Part shown: one piece after another, positions 7,486 through 16,643 of the stretch
How the letters are laid out: each line of letters begins with the position of its first letter
Position numbering within the stretch: position 1 is the first letter of the stretch
Position numbers and translations under genes: made by a program
The notes under the pieces: model-generated
The model's input: only the letters and a program-made list of their open reading frames with translations
Database searches by the model: none
What the model was told of the DNA's origin: nothing
Assembly: GCF_004087835.1 (NCBI RefSeq)
Contig: NZ_CP035119.1
Span: forward strand, 62,001 to 126,000
DNA: 64,000 nucleotides
DNA from: Halorussus pelagicus
GTDB taxonomy: Archaea > Halobacteriota > Halobacteria > Halobacteriales > Haladaptataceae
Reading direction: 5' to 3'

Positions 7486-8471
7486 GGTTCCTCCGCGCGA
7501 ACGCCGTCGGTGTCCAGTTCCGCCCGAAAGGCGTCCTCGCAACCGGGCGTGTACCGGAGCGCGGTCTCGGTGCTGTCCGTGGGGTCAAGCGCAACGATAC
7601 ACCCGCCGCCGCCCGCGCCGGTCAGTTTGGCTCCGTGCGCGCCAGCGTCCCTCGCGGCCCAGACCATCTGGTCGAGCGACCGCGAGGAGACCCCCAGCGC
7701 CTCCAGCAGGCCGTGGTTGAAGTTCATGAGTTCGCCGAGTTCCGCTATGTCGCCCGCGACGAGGGCCTCCTCGCCGCGGCGCACGATGTCGCCGATGCTC
7801 TCGACGGTGTCGGCCGCGAAGTCGTACTCCTCGCGGAGCGCCCGGACGCCCGCGACGAGCTGTCCGGTGTCGCCCGCGCCGCCGTCGAACCCGATGACGA
7901 ACGGCAGGTCCGGGGCCTCGATGGCCCGGCAGTCGTCGCCCTCCACGCGGACCGCGCCGCCCGTCGCCGAGCAGAAGGTGTCGGCGCGCGACGCCTCGCC
8001 GTCCTGCACTTCGAGTTCCGCGCGATAGGCGCGCTCGGCGATTTCTTCGGTGGAGAGTTCGACGCCCAACTCGCGCGCCCCGGCGTCGATGCCCGCCGTC
8101 GTGACCGCGGCGGAGGACCCCAACCCCGCGCCGAGCGGAATCTCGCTCTCGACGGTGATGTCGAATCCGGCGTCGGGTTCGCCCGCGGCGTCGCGGGCCT
8201 GCTCGACCGCGGCGTCGATGTAGCCGATTCCGGCCTGCACCAGCGACTGCGCTACGTCCACGTCGGGACCGCCCTCGGTTCCGTCGCTGTACTCGACCGT
8301 GAACCCGTTGAGACTCAGGTCCTCGGCGTGAACTCGGATGCGGTCGTCGTCGCGCGCTTGGACGGACACCCGCGCTCGGCGCTCGATGGCGCAGGGAACC
8401 GCCGGTTCGCCGTAGACGACCGCGTGTTCTCCGAACAGGTAGACCTTGCCCGGAGCGCTCGAAACGACCAT
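7482..8471 (-). CDS. mvk: Mevalonate kinase
   Basis: A 329-residue GHMP kinase converting mevalonate to mevalonate 5-phosphate in the cytoplasm. The N-terminal SSAPGKVYLFGEHAVVYG (4-21), the ATP loop PLGAGLGSSAAVTTAG (about 102-117) and the C-terminal KLTGAGGGGCIVAL are all intact. It is the first gene of a two-gene operon with isopentenyl phosphate kinase, so both ends of the haloarchaeal mevalonate branch are made from one message. The decarboxylase that links them is not in this window. Confidence 0.93.
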   Translation of the reverse strand: MVVSSAPGKVYLFGEHAVVYGEPAVPCAIERRARVSVQARDDDRIRVHAEDLSLNGFTVEYSDGTEGGPDVDVAQSLVQAGIGYIDAAVEQARDAAGEPDAGFDITVESEIPLGAGLGSSAAVTTAGIDAGARELGVELSTEEIAERAYRAELEVQDGEASRADTFCSATGGAVRVEGDDCRAIEAPDLPFVIGFDGGAGDTGQLVAGVRALREEYDFAADTVESIGDIVRRGEEALVAGDIAELGELMNFNHGLLEALGVSSRSLDQMVWAARDAGAHGAKLTGAGGGGCIVALDPTDSTETALRYTPGCEDAFRAELDTDGVRAEEP

Positions 8472-8620
8472 GTCGGGCAGTTTCGGACGGGAGGTTAATT
8501 CGTTTGCGAAGGCGGCCGGTCGAGAAACGAAATCGAACGCTTGGAAGACGAGTGAGAACCCGTCGCACCCCTGCGACTCTCGGCACAACGGCTAACTTAC
8601 CGGGTGGCAAACATTCGGGT

Positions 8621-9583
8621 ATGAAGCTACGAAACCTCGCGGCCGGAATCGTCGGTGGTCTCGGAGCCACCGCGCTCGGCAACCGATTGCTCTCGTGGAA
8701 GTCCGGCGACCTCGACCCCGCGCTGGAGGGCGACCAGCGCACCTACCGCTGGCGCGGGTTCGACGTGGCCTACACCGAGGCCGGAGACCCCGAGAACCCC
8801 GACGTACTCCTCCTGCACGGGGTCCACGCCGCGGCCTCGAACAAGGAGTTCGACCAGATATGCGACCAACTCGCCAAGACTCACCACGTCGTCGCGCCCG
8901 ACCTGCCCGGATTCGGGCGCTCGGACCGCCCGCCGCTGACCTACTCCGCGGCGCTCTACACCGCCTTCGTCACGGACTTCGCCGAGGACCTGACCGAGGA
9001 CGCCGCCTGCGTGGCCACCTCGCTGTCGGGAGCCTACGCGACCTTGGCACAGCACCAGTCCCGACCGTTCTCGCGGCTCGTGCTGGTCGCGCCGACCGGC
9101 GACACCAGCCCGCGCCGGACGTGGCTCCGGTCGCTGTTCCGGTCGCCGCTGGTCGGACAGGGGCTGTTCAACCTCCTGACGAGCAAGCGCTCGCTCGACT
9201 TCTTCGACAACCGTGAGGCGTACTCGACGGAGGCGTCCTACACCGAGCGCGACGTGAACTACCAGTGGCAGACCGCCCACCAACCCGGCGCGCGCTTCGC
9301 GCCCGCCTCGTTCGTCTCGGGCTATCTCGACCCCGACGTGGAACTGGGCGAGGAGTTGGCCGCAGTGGACGTGCCGGTCACCATCGTTTGGGGCCGCAAT
9401 GCGACGGTCTCGCCGCTGGAGAAAGGCGAAGAGTTGGCCGAGCAGGCCGACGCGAAACTCGTCGTCTTCGACGCCGCGAAACTTCTGCCCCACGCCGAGC
9501 ATCCCGGTCCCTTCCTCGAAGTGCTGTTGGACGAACTGACCGAAGAAGAGCGCGAAACCGGAAGTAGCGTCACGACGCAGTAG
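8621..9583 (+). CDS. Alpha/beta hydrolase
   Basis: A 320-residue protein starting MKLRNLAAGIVGGLGATALG, a weak hydrophobic N-terminus that could anchor it. The alpha/beta hydrolase core has LLLHGVHAAASN (oxyanion region), VAPDLPGFGRSDRP, a nucleophile elbow ATSLSGAYA in which Ser replaces the usual first Gly, VTIVWGRNATVSP and the catalytic His in LLPHAEHP. The substrate is unknown. It is divergent from the mevalonate kinase gene, sharing the 8472-8620 promoter region. Confidence 0.85.
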   Translation: MKLRNLAAGIVGGLGATALGNRLLSWKSGDLDPALEGDQRTYRWRGFDVAYTEAGDPENPDVLLLHGVHAAASNKEFDQICDQLAKTHHVVAPDLPGFGRSDRPPLTYSAALYTAFVTDFAEDLTEDAACVATSLSGAYATLAQHQSRPFSRLVLVAPTGDTSPRRTWLRSLFRSPLVGQGLFNLLTSKRSLDFFDNREAYSTEASYTERDVNYQWQTAHQPGARFAPASFVSGYLDPDVELGEELAAVDVPVTIVWGRNATVSPLEKGEELAEQADAKLVVFDAAKLLPHAEHPGPFLEVLLDELTEEERETGSSVTTQ

Positions 9584-9622
9584 CGCGCCAGAAAACAGGA
9601 TTCGACCGAGCCAATACGCGAT

Positions 9623-10021
9623 TCAGGCGACTCGGAAGACGACCACGCGCTCGCCCGCCGTCTCGTTCTCGCCGATTCCGACCGAAACCTCGGTGCCGAC
9701 CTCGATTTCCGCGGTCTCGCCACCGCGAAGTTGACCCGTCAACCGAACCGCGCCGAAATCGACAACCGCGGTGACGTAGGGCGCGTCGTCGGCGAACGAC
9801 GGCGCGGGAACGTGGACCTCGGTGTACGTCTCAATTTCGCCGGTCTCGGGGAGCGGCGTCTCTTCGAGGTCGGTCGCCCCGCAGTGCGGGCAGACCCGGC
9901 GGGGCGGAAGCGAGCCGTGACCCTCGGGGCACTCCAGATAGAACCCCTCGCCCGCCTCGATAGCGTCGAGGAAGTCGTCGAAGCCCTCGTCGCGGACCGG
10001 TTCGCTCTCGTTCTCGCTCAT
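9623..10021 (-). CDS. Zn-ribbon OB-fold protein (DUF35 family)
   Basis: 132 residues: a rubredoxin-like CPEGHG...CPHCG zinc ribbon (about 31-49) followed by an OB fold with TYTEVHVPAPSFADDAPYVTAVVDF. In archaea such proteins form complexes with thiolases and HMG-CoA synthase and are thought to shuttle acyl-CoA. The gene overlaps the thiolase gene upstream by ATGA (10018-10021), which supports that partnership. Confidence 0.88.
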   Translation of the reverse strand: MSENESEPVRDEGFDDFLDAIEAGEGFYLECPEGHGSLPPRRVCPHCGATDLEETPLPETGEIETYTEVHVPAPSFADDAPYVTAVVDFGAVRLTGQLRGGETAEIEVGTEVSVGIGENETAGERVVVFRVA

Positions 10022-11181
10022 CGGTCCACCTCCAAAACGTGAACCGTGGTACTCGCCACCGTGCCGCCCGCGTTGTGGGTCACGCCCACGTCGCCGGGCA
10101 CGGCGTCGCTGTTGGGGTGGTCGCCCCGGAGCAGTCGGGTCATCTCGACCACTTGGCTGGTCCCCGTCGCGCCGACCGGGTGGCCCTTGGCCTTCAGGCC
10201 GCCCGAGAGGTTGACCGGTCGGTCGCCGTCGCGGGTCGTCTCCCCGCGGGCCGCCGCGCCGATTCCCTCGCCGGGCGCGTAGAAGTCCAAGGCTTCGAGC
10301 GCCAGCACTTCCGCGATGGTGAAACAGTCGTGAACCTCGGCGACCGACACGTCCTGTGGCCCGATTCCGGCGTCGTCGTAGGCCTCCTCGGCGGCGCGCT
10401 CGGCCGCAGGGGTCCGGGCGAGGAACTGGCGGTCCTGTAGCGCCATCTTGTCGCCGCCCTGTCCGGTGCCCGTAATCGAGACCGGCGCGTCGAGGTCGTG
10501 TTCGTCGGCGTACTCGTCGCTGACGAGGACCACCGCGCTCGCCCCGTCGGTGATGGGGCAGGCGTCGTAGAGACCGAGAGGGTCGGCTATCCGCGGCGCG
10601 TCCAGCGCGTCCTCGACGGAAATGGCGCTCTGGAACTGCGCGTACTCGTTGTCCAGCGCGTTATCGTGGTTCTTCACCGCAATCTCCGCGAGGTCCTCTT
10701 TGCTTCCGCCGTACTGCTCGAAGTAGGCCTGCGCCATCAGCGCGTAGGCCGCCGGGAACGTCATCCCCGCCCGAACCTCGTAGAGGTCGTCGGCGGCGAT
10801 TGCGAGTGCTTCGGTCGTCCCCGCGGTCCCGAGGTTGTTCATGCGCTCGGTCCCGCCGACGAGCAGTACGTCTACCTCGCCGTTGCGCACGTCCTTGACG
10901 GCTTCTCGGACCGCCACGCCAGAAGAAGCACACGCGCTCTCGTAGCGGGTCGCCGGAGCGGTCAGTCCCGCGGCCTCGGCCATCAGCGGGCCTTGGTGGC
11001 CCTGATGCTCGCTTAACTCCCCCATGAAGTTGCCGTAGTTCAGCTGCGCCACGTCGGTCCGGTCCACGCCCGCGTCGGCGAGCGCGCGCTCGCTCGCCTC
11101 GGCGAAGAGGTCCCGGCCGGTCCGCTCGGGATGCTTGCCGAAGTGGGTGAGACCGACCCCTGCGACTCGTACGCCTGTCAT
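10018..11181 (-). CDS. Thiolase family protein (acetyl-CoA C-acyltransferase type)
   Basis: 387 residues with thiolase landmarks: YESACASSGVAVREA (nucleophilic Cys about residue 89), EVHDCFTIAEVLALEAL (His) and GGLKAKGHPVGATGTSQV (second His/Cys region, here lacking the usual late Cys-Gly-Gly but with HNAGGT). This is the archaeal SCP-x-like thiolase group. The start MTGVRVAGVGLTHFG is the family N-terminus. It is paired with the DUF35 gene downstream. Whether it condenses or cleaves acyl-CoA is not shown. Confidence 0.88.
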   Translation of the reverse strand: MTGVRVAGVGLTHFGKHPERTGRDLFAEASERALADAGVDRTDVAQLNYGNFMGELSEHQGHQGPLMAEAAGLTAPATRYESACASSGVAVREAVKDVRNGEVDVLLVGGTERMNNLGTAGTTEALAIAADDLYEVRAGMTFPAAYALMAQAYFEQYGGSKEDLAEIAVKNHDNALDNEYAQFQSAISVEDALDAPRIADPLGLYDACPITDGASAVVLVSDEYADEHDLDAPVSITGTGQGGDKMALQDRQFLARTPAAERAAEEAYDDAGIGPQDVSVAEVHDCFTIAEVLALEALDFYAPGEGIGAAARGETTRDGDRPVNLSGGLKAKGHPVGATGTSQVVEMTRLLRGDHPNSDAVPGDVGVTHNAGGTVASTTVHVLEVDR

Positions 11182-11397
11182 ACATCTATCTTCGTGATGG
11201 ACTGTTAAGAAAGGCTTCGGTCTTGCGTCTCGTGCGTCCGTCGAAAGAAAACCCCGACGACGCCGAGCGCCCCGATTTCGAGCGGTGGGCCGCGGGACGA
11301 AGCGGCCGACGCACCCGCGAGTTGAATCCCACATTCGTGCATAATTTAGCCACCTCTAAGAGCAACCTTTACACTCCCTTGTCTACATCTTCCGGGT

Positions 11398-12690
11398 ATG
11401 AGCGAAACAGTCCTGCTGGTCGGTGGCGGCGGGCGCGAGCACGCAATCGCCCGCGCGCTCGGCGACAGTGACACAGACCTCTACGCCTGCGCTGGCAACC
11501 GCAACCCCGGCATCGCGGCGCTCGCCGAGGAGTTCGAGACGCTGGAGACGACCAACCCGAGCGCGGTCGTCGCCTACGCTGAGGAAGTCGGCGCGACGCT
11601 CGCTGTCGTCGGTCCCGAGGGACCGCTCGCGGCGGGCGTGGCCGACGCGCTGGACGACGCCGGAGTGTACGCCTTCGGCCCGAACGAGACCGAGGCCCGC
11701 ATCGAGACCGACAAGGCCTATCAGCGCCGGTTCATGCGCGAACGCGACGTACCGGGCTGTCCGGACTTCGAGACGTTCGACGACATGGAGGCGGCTTGTG
11801 AGTACATCGACGAGTACGACGGCGACCTCGCCGTGAAACCGGCGGGACTCACCGGCGGGAAGGGCGTCCGCGTCATCGGCGACCAAGTGACCGCCGAGGA
11901 GGCCAAAGAGTACCTGCGGAGCGCCGACTACGACCGCGTGGTCCTCGAAGAGCGACTGGTCGGCGAGGAGTTCACCGTCCAAGCGTTCGTAGCCAACGGC
12001 GACCTTCGCGTGACCCCCGCCGTACAGGACCACAAGCGCGCCTACGAGGGCGACGAGGGACCGAACACCGGCGGGATGGGAAGCTACAGCGACGCGGGAC
12101 TCGAACTCCCCTTCATGGACGAAGAGGACTACCGCGAGGCCGTCGCGGTGTTGGAAGCCACCGTCGAGGCGCTGGACGACTACAAGGGCGTCCTCTACGG
12201 TCAGTTCATGCTCACCGCGGAGGGCGTGAAGGTCGTGGAGTTCAACGCGCGCTTCGGCGACCCCGAGGCGATGAACACCCTGCCCGTCCTCAACACCGAC
12301 TTCCTCGACGTGCTGGTCGCCGCCCGCGAGGGCGAGGACCTGCCCGAACTCTCGTTCGCGCCGAAGGCGACGGTCTGCAAGTACGCCGTGCCGGAAGGAT
12401 ACCCCGAAGACCCGAAAGCGGGCGCGAAAGTCGCGGTGGACGAAGAGAGCGCAGGAGACGCCCTGCTCTTCTACGCCAGCGTGGACGAGCGCGAGGACGG
12501 CATCTACACGACGACCTCCCGAGCATTCGCCGTCGTCGGCGTGGCCGACACCATCGCCGAGGCGGAGGAAATCGCCGAGGACGCCCTCGGTGTCGCTGGC
12601 GAGGAGGGTCTCGACGTGCGCCACGACATCGGGAAATCCGACCTCGTGCAACGGCGTATCGACCACGTAGCAGACCTGCGCGGCGAGTAG
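11398..12690 (+). CDS. purD: Phosphoribosylamine-glycine ligase
   Basis: A 430-residue ATP-grasp enzyme of purine synthesis that joins glycine to 5-phosphoribosylamine. The sequence shows VLLVGGGGREHAIARAL (4-20), VVGPEGPLAAGVAD (about 67-80), KPAGLTGGKGVRVI, EEFTVQAFV, GPNTGGMGSYSDAG and EFNARFGDPEAMNTLP, all in family order and at full length. TTTACA-like DNA about 30 bases upstream may be its TATA box. It is monocistronic or leads into the DUF7344 gene. Confidence 0.95.
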   Translation: MSETVLLVGGGGREHAIARALGDSDTDLYACAGNRNPGIAALAEEFETLETTNPSAVVAYAEEVGATLAVVGPEGPLAAGVADALDDAGVYAFGPNETEARIETDKAYQRRFMRERDVPGCPDFETFDDMEAACEYIDEYDGDLAVKPAGLTGGKGVRVIGDQVTAEEAKEYLRSADYDRVVLEERLVGEEFTVQAFVANGDLRVTPAVQDHKRAYEGDEGPNTGGMGSYSDAGLELPFMDEEDYREAVAVLEATVEALDDYKGVLYGQFMLTAEGVKVVEFNARFGDPEAMNTLPVLNTDFLDVLVAAREGEDLPELSFAPKATVCKYAVPEGYPEDPKAGAKVAVDEESAGDALLFYASVDEREDGIYTTTSRAFAVVGVADTIAEAEEIAEDALGVAGEEGLDVRHDIGKSDLVQRRIDHVADLRGE

Positions 12691-12772
12691 ACGCCGAGTT
12701 CGCTCGGTCAACTCCCGCTTGATTCCCGACAGGCGACCCATAACAAACGCCCTTCTGGCCGTCTCGGTGACC

Positions 12773-13138
12773 ATGCCTCCATCCAGCGACGGCGACCCCC
12801 GACTGACGCCCGACCAAGCGTTCGACCTGCTCGCCGACGGGAAGCGACGGCGCGCGCTGGCGGCTCTCCGGGAGTTCGAGGACGCGGTGAGTCTCGACCG
12901 ACTCGCGGGGGCAACCGCGGCCCGACTCGAAGACGCGGCCCCCGAGGACGTGACGGCCGACCGGCGCGAGCGAACCGCGGCGATGCTCCACCACGCCCAC
13001 CTCCCGAAACTGGAAGACGCCGACGTGGTGTCCTACGACCCGATGGCTGGCGAGGTCGAACTGACCGAGACTGCCGAGGCGTTAGAGCCGTATTTTGGAG
13101 TGTTGGAGAACTACCGGGACTCCGACCGGTTCGACTAG
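12773..13138 (+). CDS. DUF7344-type winged-helix protein
   Basis: 121 residues with the haloarchaeal pattern LTPDQAFDLLADGKRRRALAAL near the start, a helical linker, then RTAAMLHHAHLPKLEDADVVSYDP and VELTETAEALEPYF. This reads as a winged helix (H-H-H-beta hairpin) used as a transcription regulator in many haloarchaeal proteins. The target is unknown. ATG 12773 is preferred over an upstream ATG whose added residues do not fit the family. Confidence 0.75.
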   Translation: MPPSSDGDPRLTPDQAFDLLADGKRRRALAALREFEDAVSLDRLAGATAARLEDAAPEDVTADRRERTAAMLHHAHLPKLEDADVVSYDPMAGEVELTETAEALEPYFGVLENYRDSDRFD

Positions 13139-13173
13139 CTACTTTCAAGACCGAACCCCACCAAATCCAGTCC

Positions 13174-13713
13174 GTGCCCGACGACACCGACGAGCGAGAC
13201 GCCGACGCGACGCGCCGCCACGACCGAATCGCCCGCCACGCCACGCCGGGACCGGGCAACTCCCTCCGGTCGTGGACCCGCGCCAAGAGTCCGCTCCGGG
13301 TCGCGCTGAACTACGTCGTCATCGTCCTCGCGCGCATCTCGCCGAGTCTCAAACTCAAGAGCTACCTCCTGCGCTCCATCGGCGTAACCGTGGGCGAGGG
13401 CGTCTCGTGGGGGCTGGAATCGACGCCGGACGTGTTCTGGCCCGAACTCGTCACGGTCGAGGACGACGCCATAATCGGCTACGACGCGACGATTCTCTGC
13501 CACGAGTTCCTCCAAGACGAGTACCGGACCGGCGAGGTCCGAATCGGCGAGCGCGCCATGGTCGGCGCGGGGGCCGTCATCTTGCCCGGCGTCGAAATCG
13601 GCGCGGGCGCGAGCGTCGCGGCGAACTCGCTGGTGACCGAGGACGTGCCGCCCGGCGAAACCGTTGCCGGAGTCCCCGCCGAACGGATGGGAAGCGACGA
13701 GTCGCCCGACTGA
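13174..13713 (+). CDS. Hexapeptide-repeat acyltransferase (LbetaH)
   Basis: 179 residues from a GTG start. After a polar N-terminus and a hydrophobic stretch LNYVVIVLARISPSLKL, left-handed beta-helix repeats appear: IGVTVGEGVSWG, VTVEDDAIIGYDATIL, VRIGERAMVGAGAVILPGVEIGAGASVAANSLVTEDVPPG, ending in the typical VAGVPAERMG. The family transfers acetyl groups to sugars or other acceptors; the acceptor here is unknown. The histidine in ATILCHEFLQDEY occupies the usual catalytic place. Confidence 0.85.
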   Translation: MPDDTDERDADATRRHDRIARHATPGPGNSLRSWTRAKSPLRVALNYVVIVLARISPSLKLKSYLLRSIGVTVGEGVSWGLESTPDVFWPELVTVEDDAIIGYDATILCHEFLQDEYRTGEVRIGERAMVGAGAVILPGVEIGAGASVAANSLVTEDVPPGETVAGVPAERMGSDESPD

Positions 13714-13716
13714 TTC

Positions 13717-14220
13717 TCACCTCGAAAAGACGAACCGCCGGACGGCCAACTCCGTGACTCCGACCAGCGCCGTCGCCGCGACCGACAGCGGTCCGAACAG
13801 AATCACGTAGAGACTGAGCGGGTCGGACTCGCCCCGGACGCTGAGAAACGGCGGGAGAATCAACGCGGTGACGGCGAACAGCGCCGCGAGCGGGACGACG
13901 AGTCGCCAGCGAGCGTAGCCGTAGTACGGAATCGCGGCCTGCGCGCCGAGGATGATGGCTCCGGCCAGCACCCACCCGAGGGCGGTCAGCGGGTCCGCGG
14001 TCATTCCGGCGACGAAGGCGTCGGTCGCCAGTCGAGCGCCGACCCACGCCCCGAGACAGACGACGGCGTAGGCGAGTCCGCCGCCGACTGCGACGACGCG
14101 GGACCGGGGAAGCAACTCCCGAAAGCCGTAGGGCGCGGCGGCGACGAGCGCACCGACGGCGCACGCGACCGCGAACGTCAGCGCGTCGCTTCCCAACACG
14201 GGGTCGGGCGTGCCGGGCAT
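13717..14220 (-). CDS. Hypothetical polytopic membrane protein
   Basis: 167 residues with about five hydrophobic segments (about 12-30, 42-62, 76-97, 104-125, 137-158) and few charged residues. No recognised domain. It starts 4 bases after the stop of the mscS-like gene, so it is the third gene of a probable dacZ-mscS-membrane protein operon. That suggests a role in osmotic or envelope physiology, by context only. Confidence 0.7.
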   Translation of the reverse strand: MPGTPDPVLGSDALTFAVACAVGALVAAAPYGFRELLPRSRVVAVGGGLAYAVVCLGAWVGARLATDAFVAGMTADPLTALGWVLAGAIILGAQAAIPYYGYARWRLVVPLAALFAVTALILPPFLSVRGESDPLSLYVILFGPLSVAATALVGVTELAVRRFVFSR

Positions 14221-14224
14221 CGAA

Positions 14225-15010
14225 TCAGTCCCGTATCCGGACGACGCCCTGCTCGAAGACGCGACTGTTCGGGACGATGTACTCCTCGCCGTCGTTCTCG
14301 ATGCGCGTGACGAACACGTCTACCTCCTGTACTATCCCTCGGTCGTCGCCGACTTGCACCTCGTCGCCGATGCCGTACGGTTGATTGAGCAGGAGGTAGA
14401 CGCCCGCCGCCGACGACCGCAGGAGGTCCCAGAACGCGACCGCGCCGAGGAGAATGACCGCGAAGACGTAGGCCGCCAACAGGATGTATAGGGCCTCGAT
14501 TGCGACCCCGACCTGTCCGAGCGCGATGAGGGCGGCCAGATAGACGATGGTGTATTTGACCAGTCGCGGGATGACGCCGACCTCCGGGAGTTTGACCGAC
14601 CGCAGGCGCTCGCCGACGACGAGTTCGGCCTTGTCGGCCACGACGAACCCGACGATGAACACGAGGATGGCGATGAACAGGTCAGGGATGAACGAGAGGA
14701 CGCCGCTCCAGAACAACTGGGCGCTCAGGAGGTCGGCGACGTTCAGCGCGATGAGCACGACCACGCCGTAGATGAACCACGAACTCAGCCGCGAGACCAG
14801 CGCGACGGTGTCGGTCCCGAGGCTCTGGGCGGTGCGCTCGAAGGGCGTTCGTTCGACCGCTTCGGGGACCCCCGCGGCAGTCAGTAGACGCTGGTTGAGT
14901 CGGCCGATAAGGTTGCCCGCCGCGAGACCGACCACGAGGATGAGCAGGGCCAAGACGTACTGAAAGTCATTTCGGAGGAGCGCGTCCCACTGGACCTGCA
15001 AGACCGGCAT
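14225..15010 (-). CDS. MscS-family mechanosensitive channel
   Basis: 261 residues. Four or more membrane helices lead into the MscS beta domain, recognisable by LLLNQPYGIGDEVQVGDDRGIVQEVDVFVTRIENDGEEYIVPNSRVFEQG, with conserved VPN and the loop for the upper vestibule. It is shorter than E. coli MscS, lacking most of the C-terminal cage. ATG at 15010 overlaps the dacZ stop as TGATG, indicating coupled translation. The preceding TTG would add one Met. It probably releases solutes on osmotic down-shift. Confidence 0.87.
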   Translation of the reverse strand: MPVLQVQWDALLRNDFQYVLALLILVVGLAAGNLIGRLNQRLLTAAGVPEAVERTPFERTAQSLGTDTVALVSRLSSWFIYGVVVLIALNVADLLSAQLFWSGVLSFIPDLFIAILVFIVGFVVADKAELVVGERLRSVKLPEVGVIPRLVKYTIVYLAALIALGQVGVAIEALYILLAAYVFAVILLGAVAFWDLLRSSAAGVYLLLNQPYGIGDEVQVGDDRGIVQEVDVFVTRIENDGEEYIVPNSRVFEQGVVRIRD

Positions 15011-15825
15011 CAATACTCCTCCGGGTCGAGTTCGAGGACCAGTTCACCACCCTTGAACGCCCGGACCAATCCGTCGCTTTCCGAGAGAACGATGGCCGTC
15101 GCGTTGGTTTCGCGGGTGACGGCACCGGCCGCCATGTGGCGCGCGCCGAGACCCTTGGGGATATCGACCCCCTCTGCCGAGGGTTCGAGATAGCGGTAGG
15201 CGGAGACGATTTTGCCCGCGTCGCTGATGACGAATGCGCCGTCGAGCCGGGAGAACTCCTTGAGCATCACGTTCACGATGGGGTCGCCGACGTGGACGTG
15301 GGACTTCTCGAAGGGGTTGTAGCTGAGCGGCCGGGACTTGTTCATCACCTTCCCGGCGTCGCCGACGACGAACAGCGCGCCGACGGGCTTGCCCTTCTGA
15401 CCTTTATTCCCGAGTTCGATGGCGACTTCGAACACGTCGCGGATGACGCCGGGGTCGCCCCGCGAGTTGGCGAACAGGTCGTAGACGCCCGAGTGAATCG
15501 AGTCGCTGGCCCGCGCTCGGACGACGCTGTCGCTCCCCTCCTCGAACATGCTGACCGCGCAGACGACGACGTCGCCGTCCTCGACCAGTCCTTGTTCCAT
15601 CCCGCCCTCGATGCCGAACCGGATGCGGTCGCGCACGTCGTCGAACTCCAGTGGCAGTTCCACGAACGAGTCTGCACCGACGGAGTTCTCGGAAGCGACG
15701 ACCACCAGTTCCACATCGTCGCCGAGGTCAGCGTACCGGTCGTAGTAAGAACCGCTCGGCGAGAAGAGGAAGACGGCGTCGGCGTCCTCCGTTACATCCC
15801 CCAAGAGTTCGGTCAGGTCAGCCAT
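15010..15825 (-). CDS. dacZ: Diadenylate cyclase DacZ (c-di-AMP synthase)
   Basis: 271 residues. The C-terminal DisA_N-type domain holds the catalytic DGAFVISDAGKIVSAYRYL and the LGARHMAAGAVTRETNATAIVLSESDG motif, i.e. the DGA and RH(M/R) signatures of diadenylate cyclases. The N-terminal half (about 1-120) is the archaeal DacZ-specific alpha/beta domain. It makes c-di-AMP from two ATP; this second messenger controls osmolyte and potassium balance in bacteria and is essential in Haloferax. It is the first gene of an operon with mscS. Confidence 0.92.
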   Translation of the reverse strand: MADLTELLGDVTEDADAVFLFSPSGSYYDRYADLGDDVELVVVASENSVGADSFVELPLEFDDVRDRIRFGIEGGMEQGLVEDGDVVVCAVSMFEEGSDSVVRARASDSIHSGVYDLFANSRGDPGVIRDVFEVAIELGNKGQKGKPVGALFVVGDAGKVMNKSRPLSYNPFEKSHVHVGDPIVNVMLKEFSRLDGAFVISDAGKIVSAYRYLEPSAEGVDIPKGLGARHMAAGAVTRETNATAIVLSESDGLVRAFKGGELVLELDPEEY

Positions 15826-15852
15826 TACCCGAAACGACTCAGCGACCGGAGA

Positions 15853-15863
15853 AAAGGTTTATG
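15853..15863 (-). promoter_or_regulatory. TATA-like box upstream of dacZ
   Basis: On the minus strand CATAAACC lies about 30 bases before the dacZ ATG at 15825. The spacing fits a short or absent leader. No Shine-Dalgarno is visible. Inference from position. Confidence 0.4.
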
Positions 15864-15963
15864 GGGAGATACGTAGCAGAGTTGTAACGTCTCGTCTCAG
15901 CGCGACCCGACTGGCACTCGGAGTCGGCGCGGCCGACCCCGGAAACCTCGACGGACGACCGCA

Positions 15964-16485
15964 CTACGACTGCCCTTTGCCGTCGTCCGCGCGGTCGGCG
16001 TCGAACTCCTGCTTGCCGTCCACACCGGTCACGACTGACTCGACGCCGCCGAACGTGTCGGTCTCCCGGCGGTCGGACCCGTCGCCCGAGTTGGTCGGTG
16101 CCCCCGCGCCGAACACCGCGAGCAGTCCGAGTGCGTACGCTCCCGCGGCGACTGCCGGGAGTTCGCCGAGGCGACCGTTCCACCCCGCCGTCCAGAAGAG
16201 TGTGACACCCGCCACCGCGGTCGCGGTGCCAGCGCCCGCGAGCGACCGAGACCTGTCGGCGTCGGGCGTCCGACCGAACAGCGCGAGAAAGCCAGCGAGC
16301 AGGGAGACGGAACCGAAGAGGACGCCGAGTCTGAGCGCGCTCGCCTTCCCGACGCCGAACCCCGCGACGAGGCTAGCGGTCGCCGCGACGAACCCGACGA
16401 CGGCCACCAGACTCCCGGCGAGCAAGAGCGTGGCCCGACCGACCGCTCGCCAGCGGGCCGCCCGGTCGTTCCCGGTATCAGACAT
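15964..16485 (-). CDS. Hypothetical haloarchaeal membrane protein
   Basis: 173 residues with four hydrophobic segments (about 15-45, 50-68, 82-98, 105-125) and a polar, acidic C-terminal tail of about 45 residues (GDGSDRRETDTFGG...). The overall form is that of a small four-helix membrane protein of unknown function. The start MSDTGNDRAARWRAVGRA is chosen because positive charges precede the first helix. It is separated from dacZ by about 140 bases and lies upstream of the tRNA-derived repeats. Confidence 0.65.
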   Translation of the reverse strand: MSDTGNDRAARWRAVGRATLLLAGSLVAVVGFVAATASLVAGFGVGKASALRLGVLFGSVSLLAGFLALFGRTPDADRSRSLAGAGTATAVAGVTLFWTAGWNGRLGELPAVAAGAYALGLLAVFGAGAPTNSGDGSDRRETDTFGGVESVVTGVDGKQEFDADRADDGKGQS

Positions 16486-16643
16486 GTGTGGCTCTATACG
16501 TATAGATGCGGCAAAAGAATGTCGGGGAGTCTCACTACTGATATTTTCGTCGTGATGAGTGGGTATTGGTTACGGTTATCAAGCTCAGGTCGTCGTGGAC
16601 CGAGGTCGGTCGGCTCTCTCACGAACGTCGATTACTGGTGAAA

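Noticed and set aside
11383-12774. Long minus-strand open frame (about 460 codons) antisense to purD
   Set aside because: It is a frame shadow of purD, common in GC-rich coding DNA. It shows no domain and low-complexity Val/Glu/Arg composition, while purD is certain.
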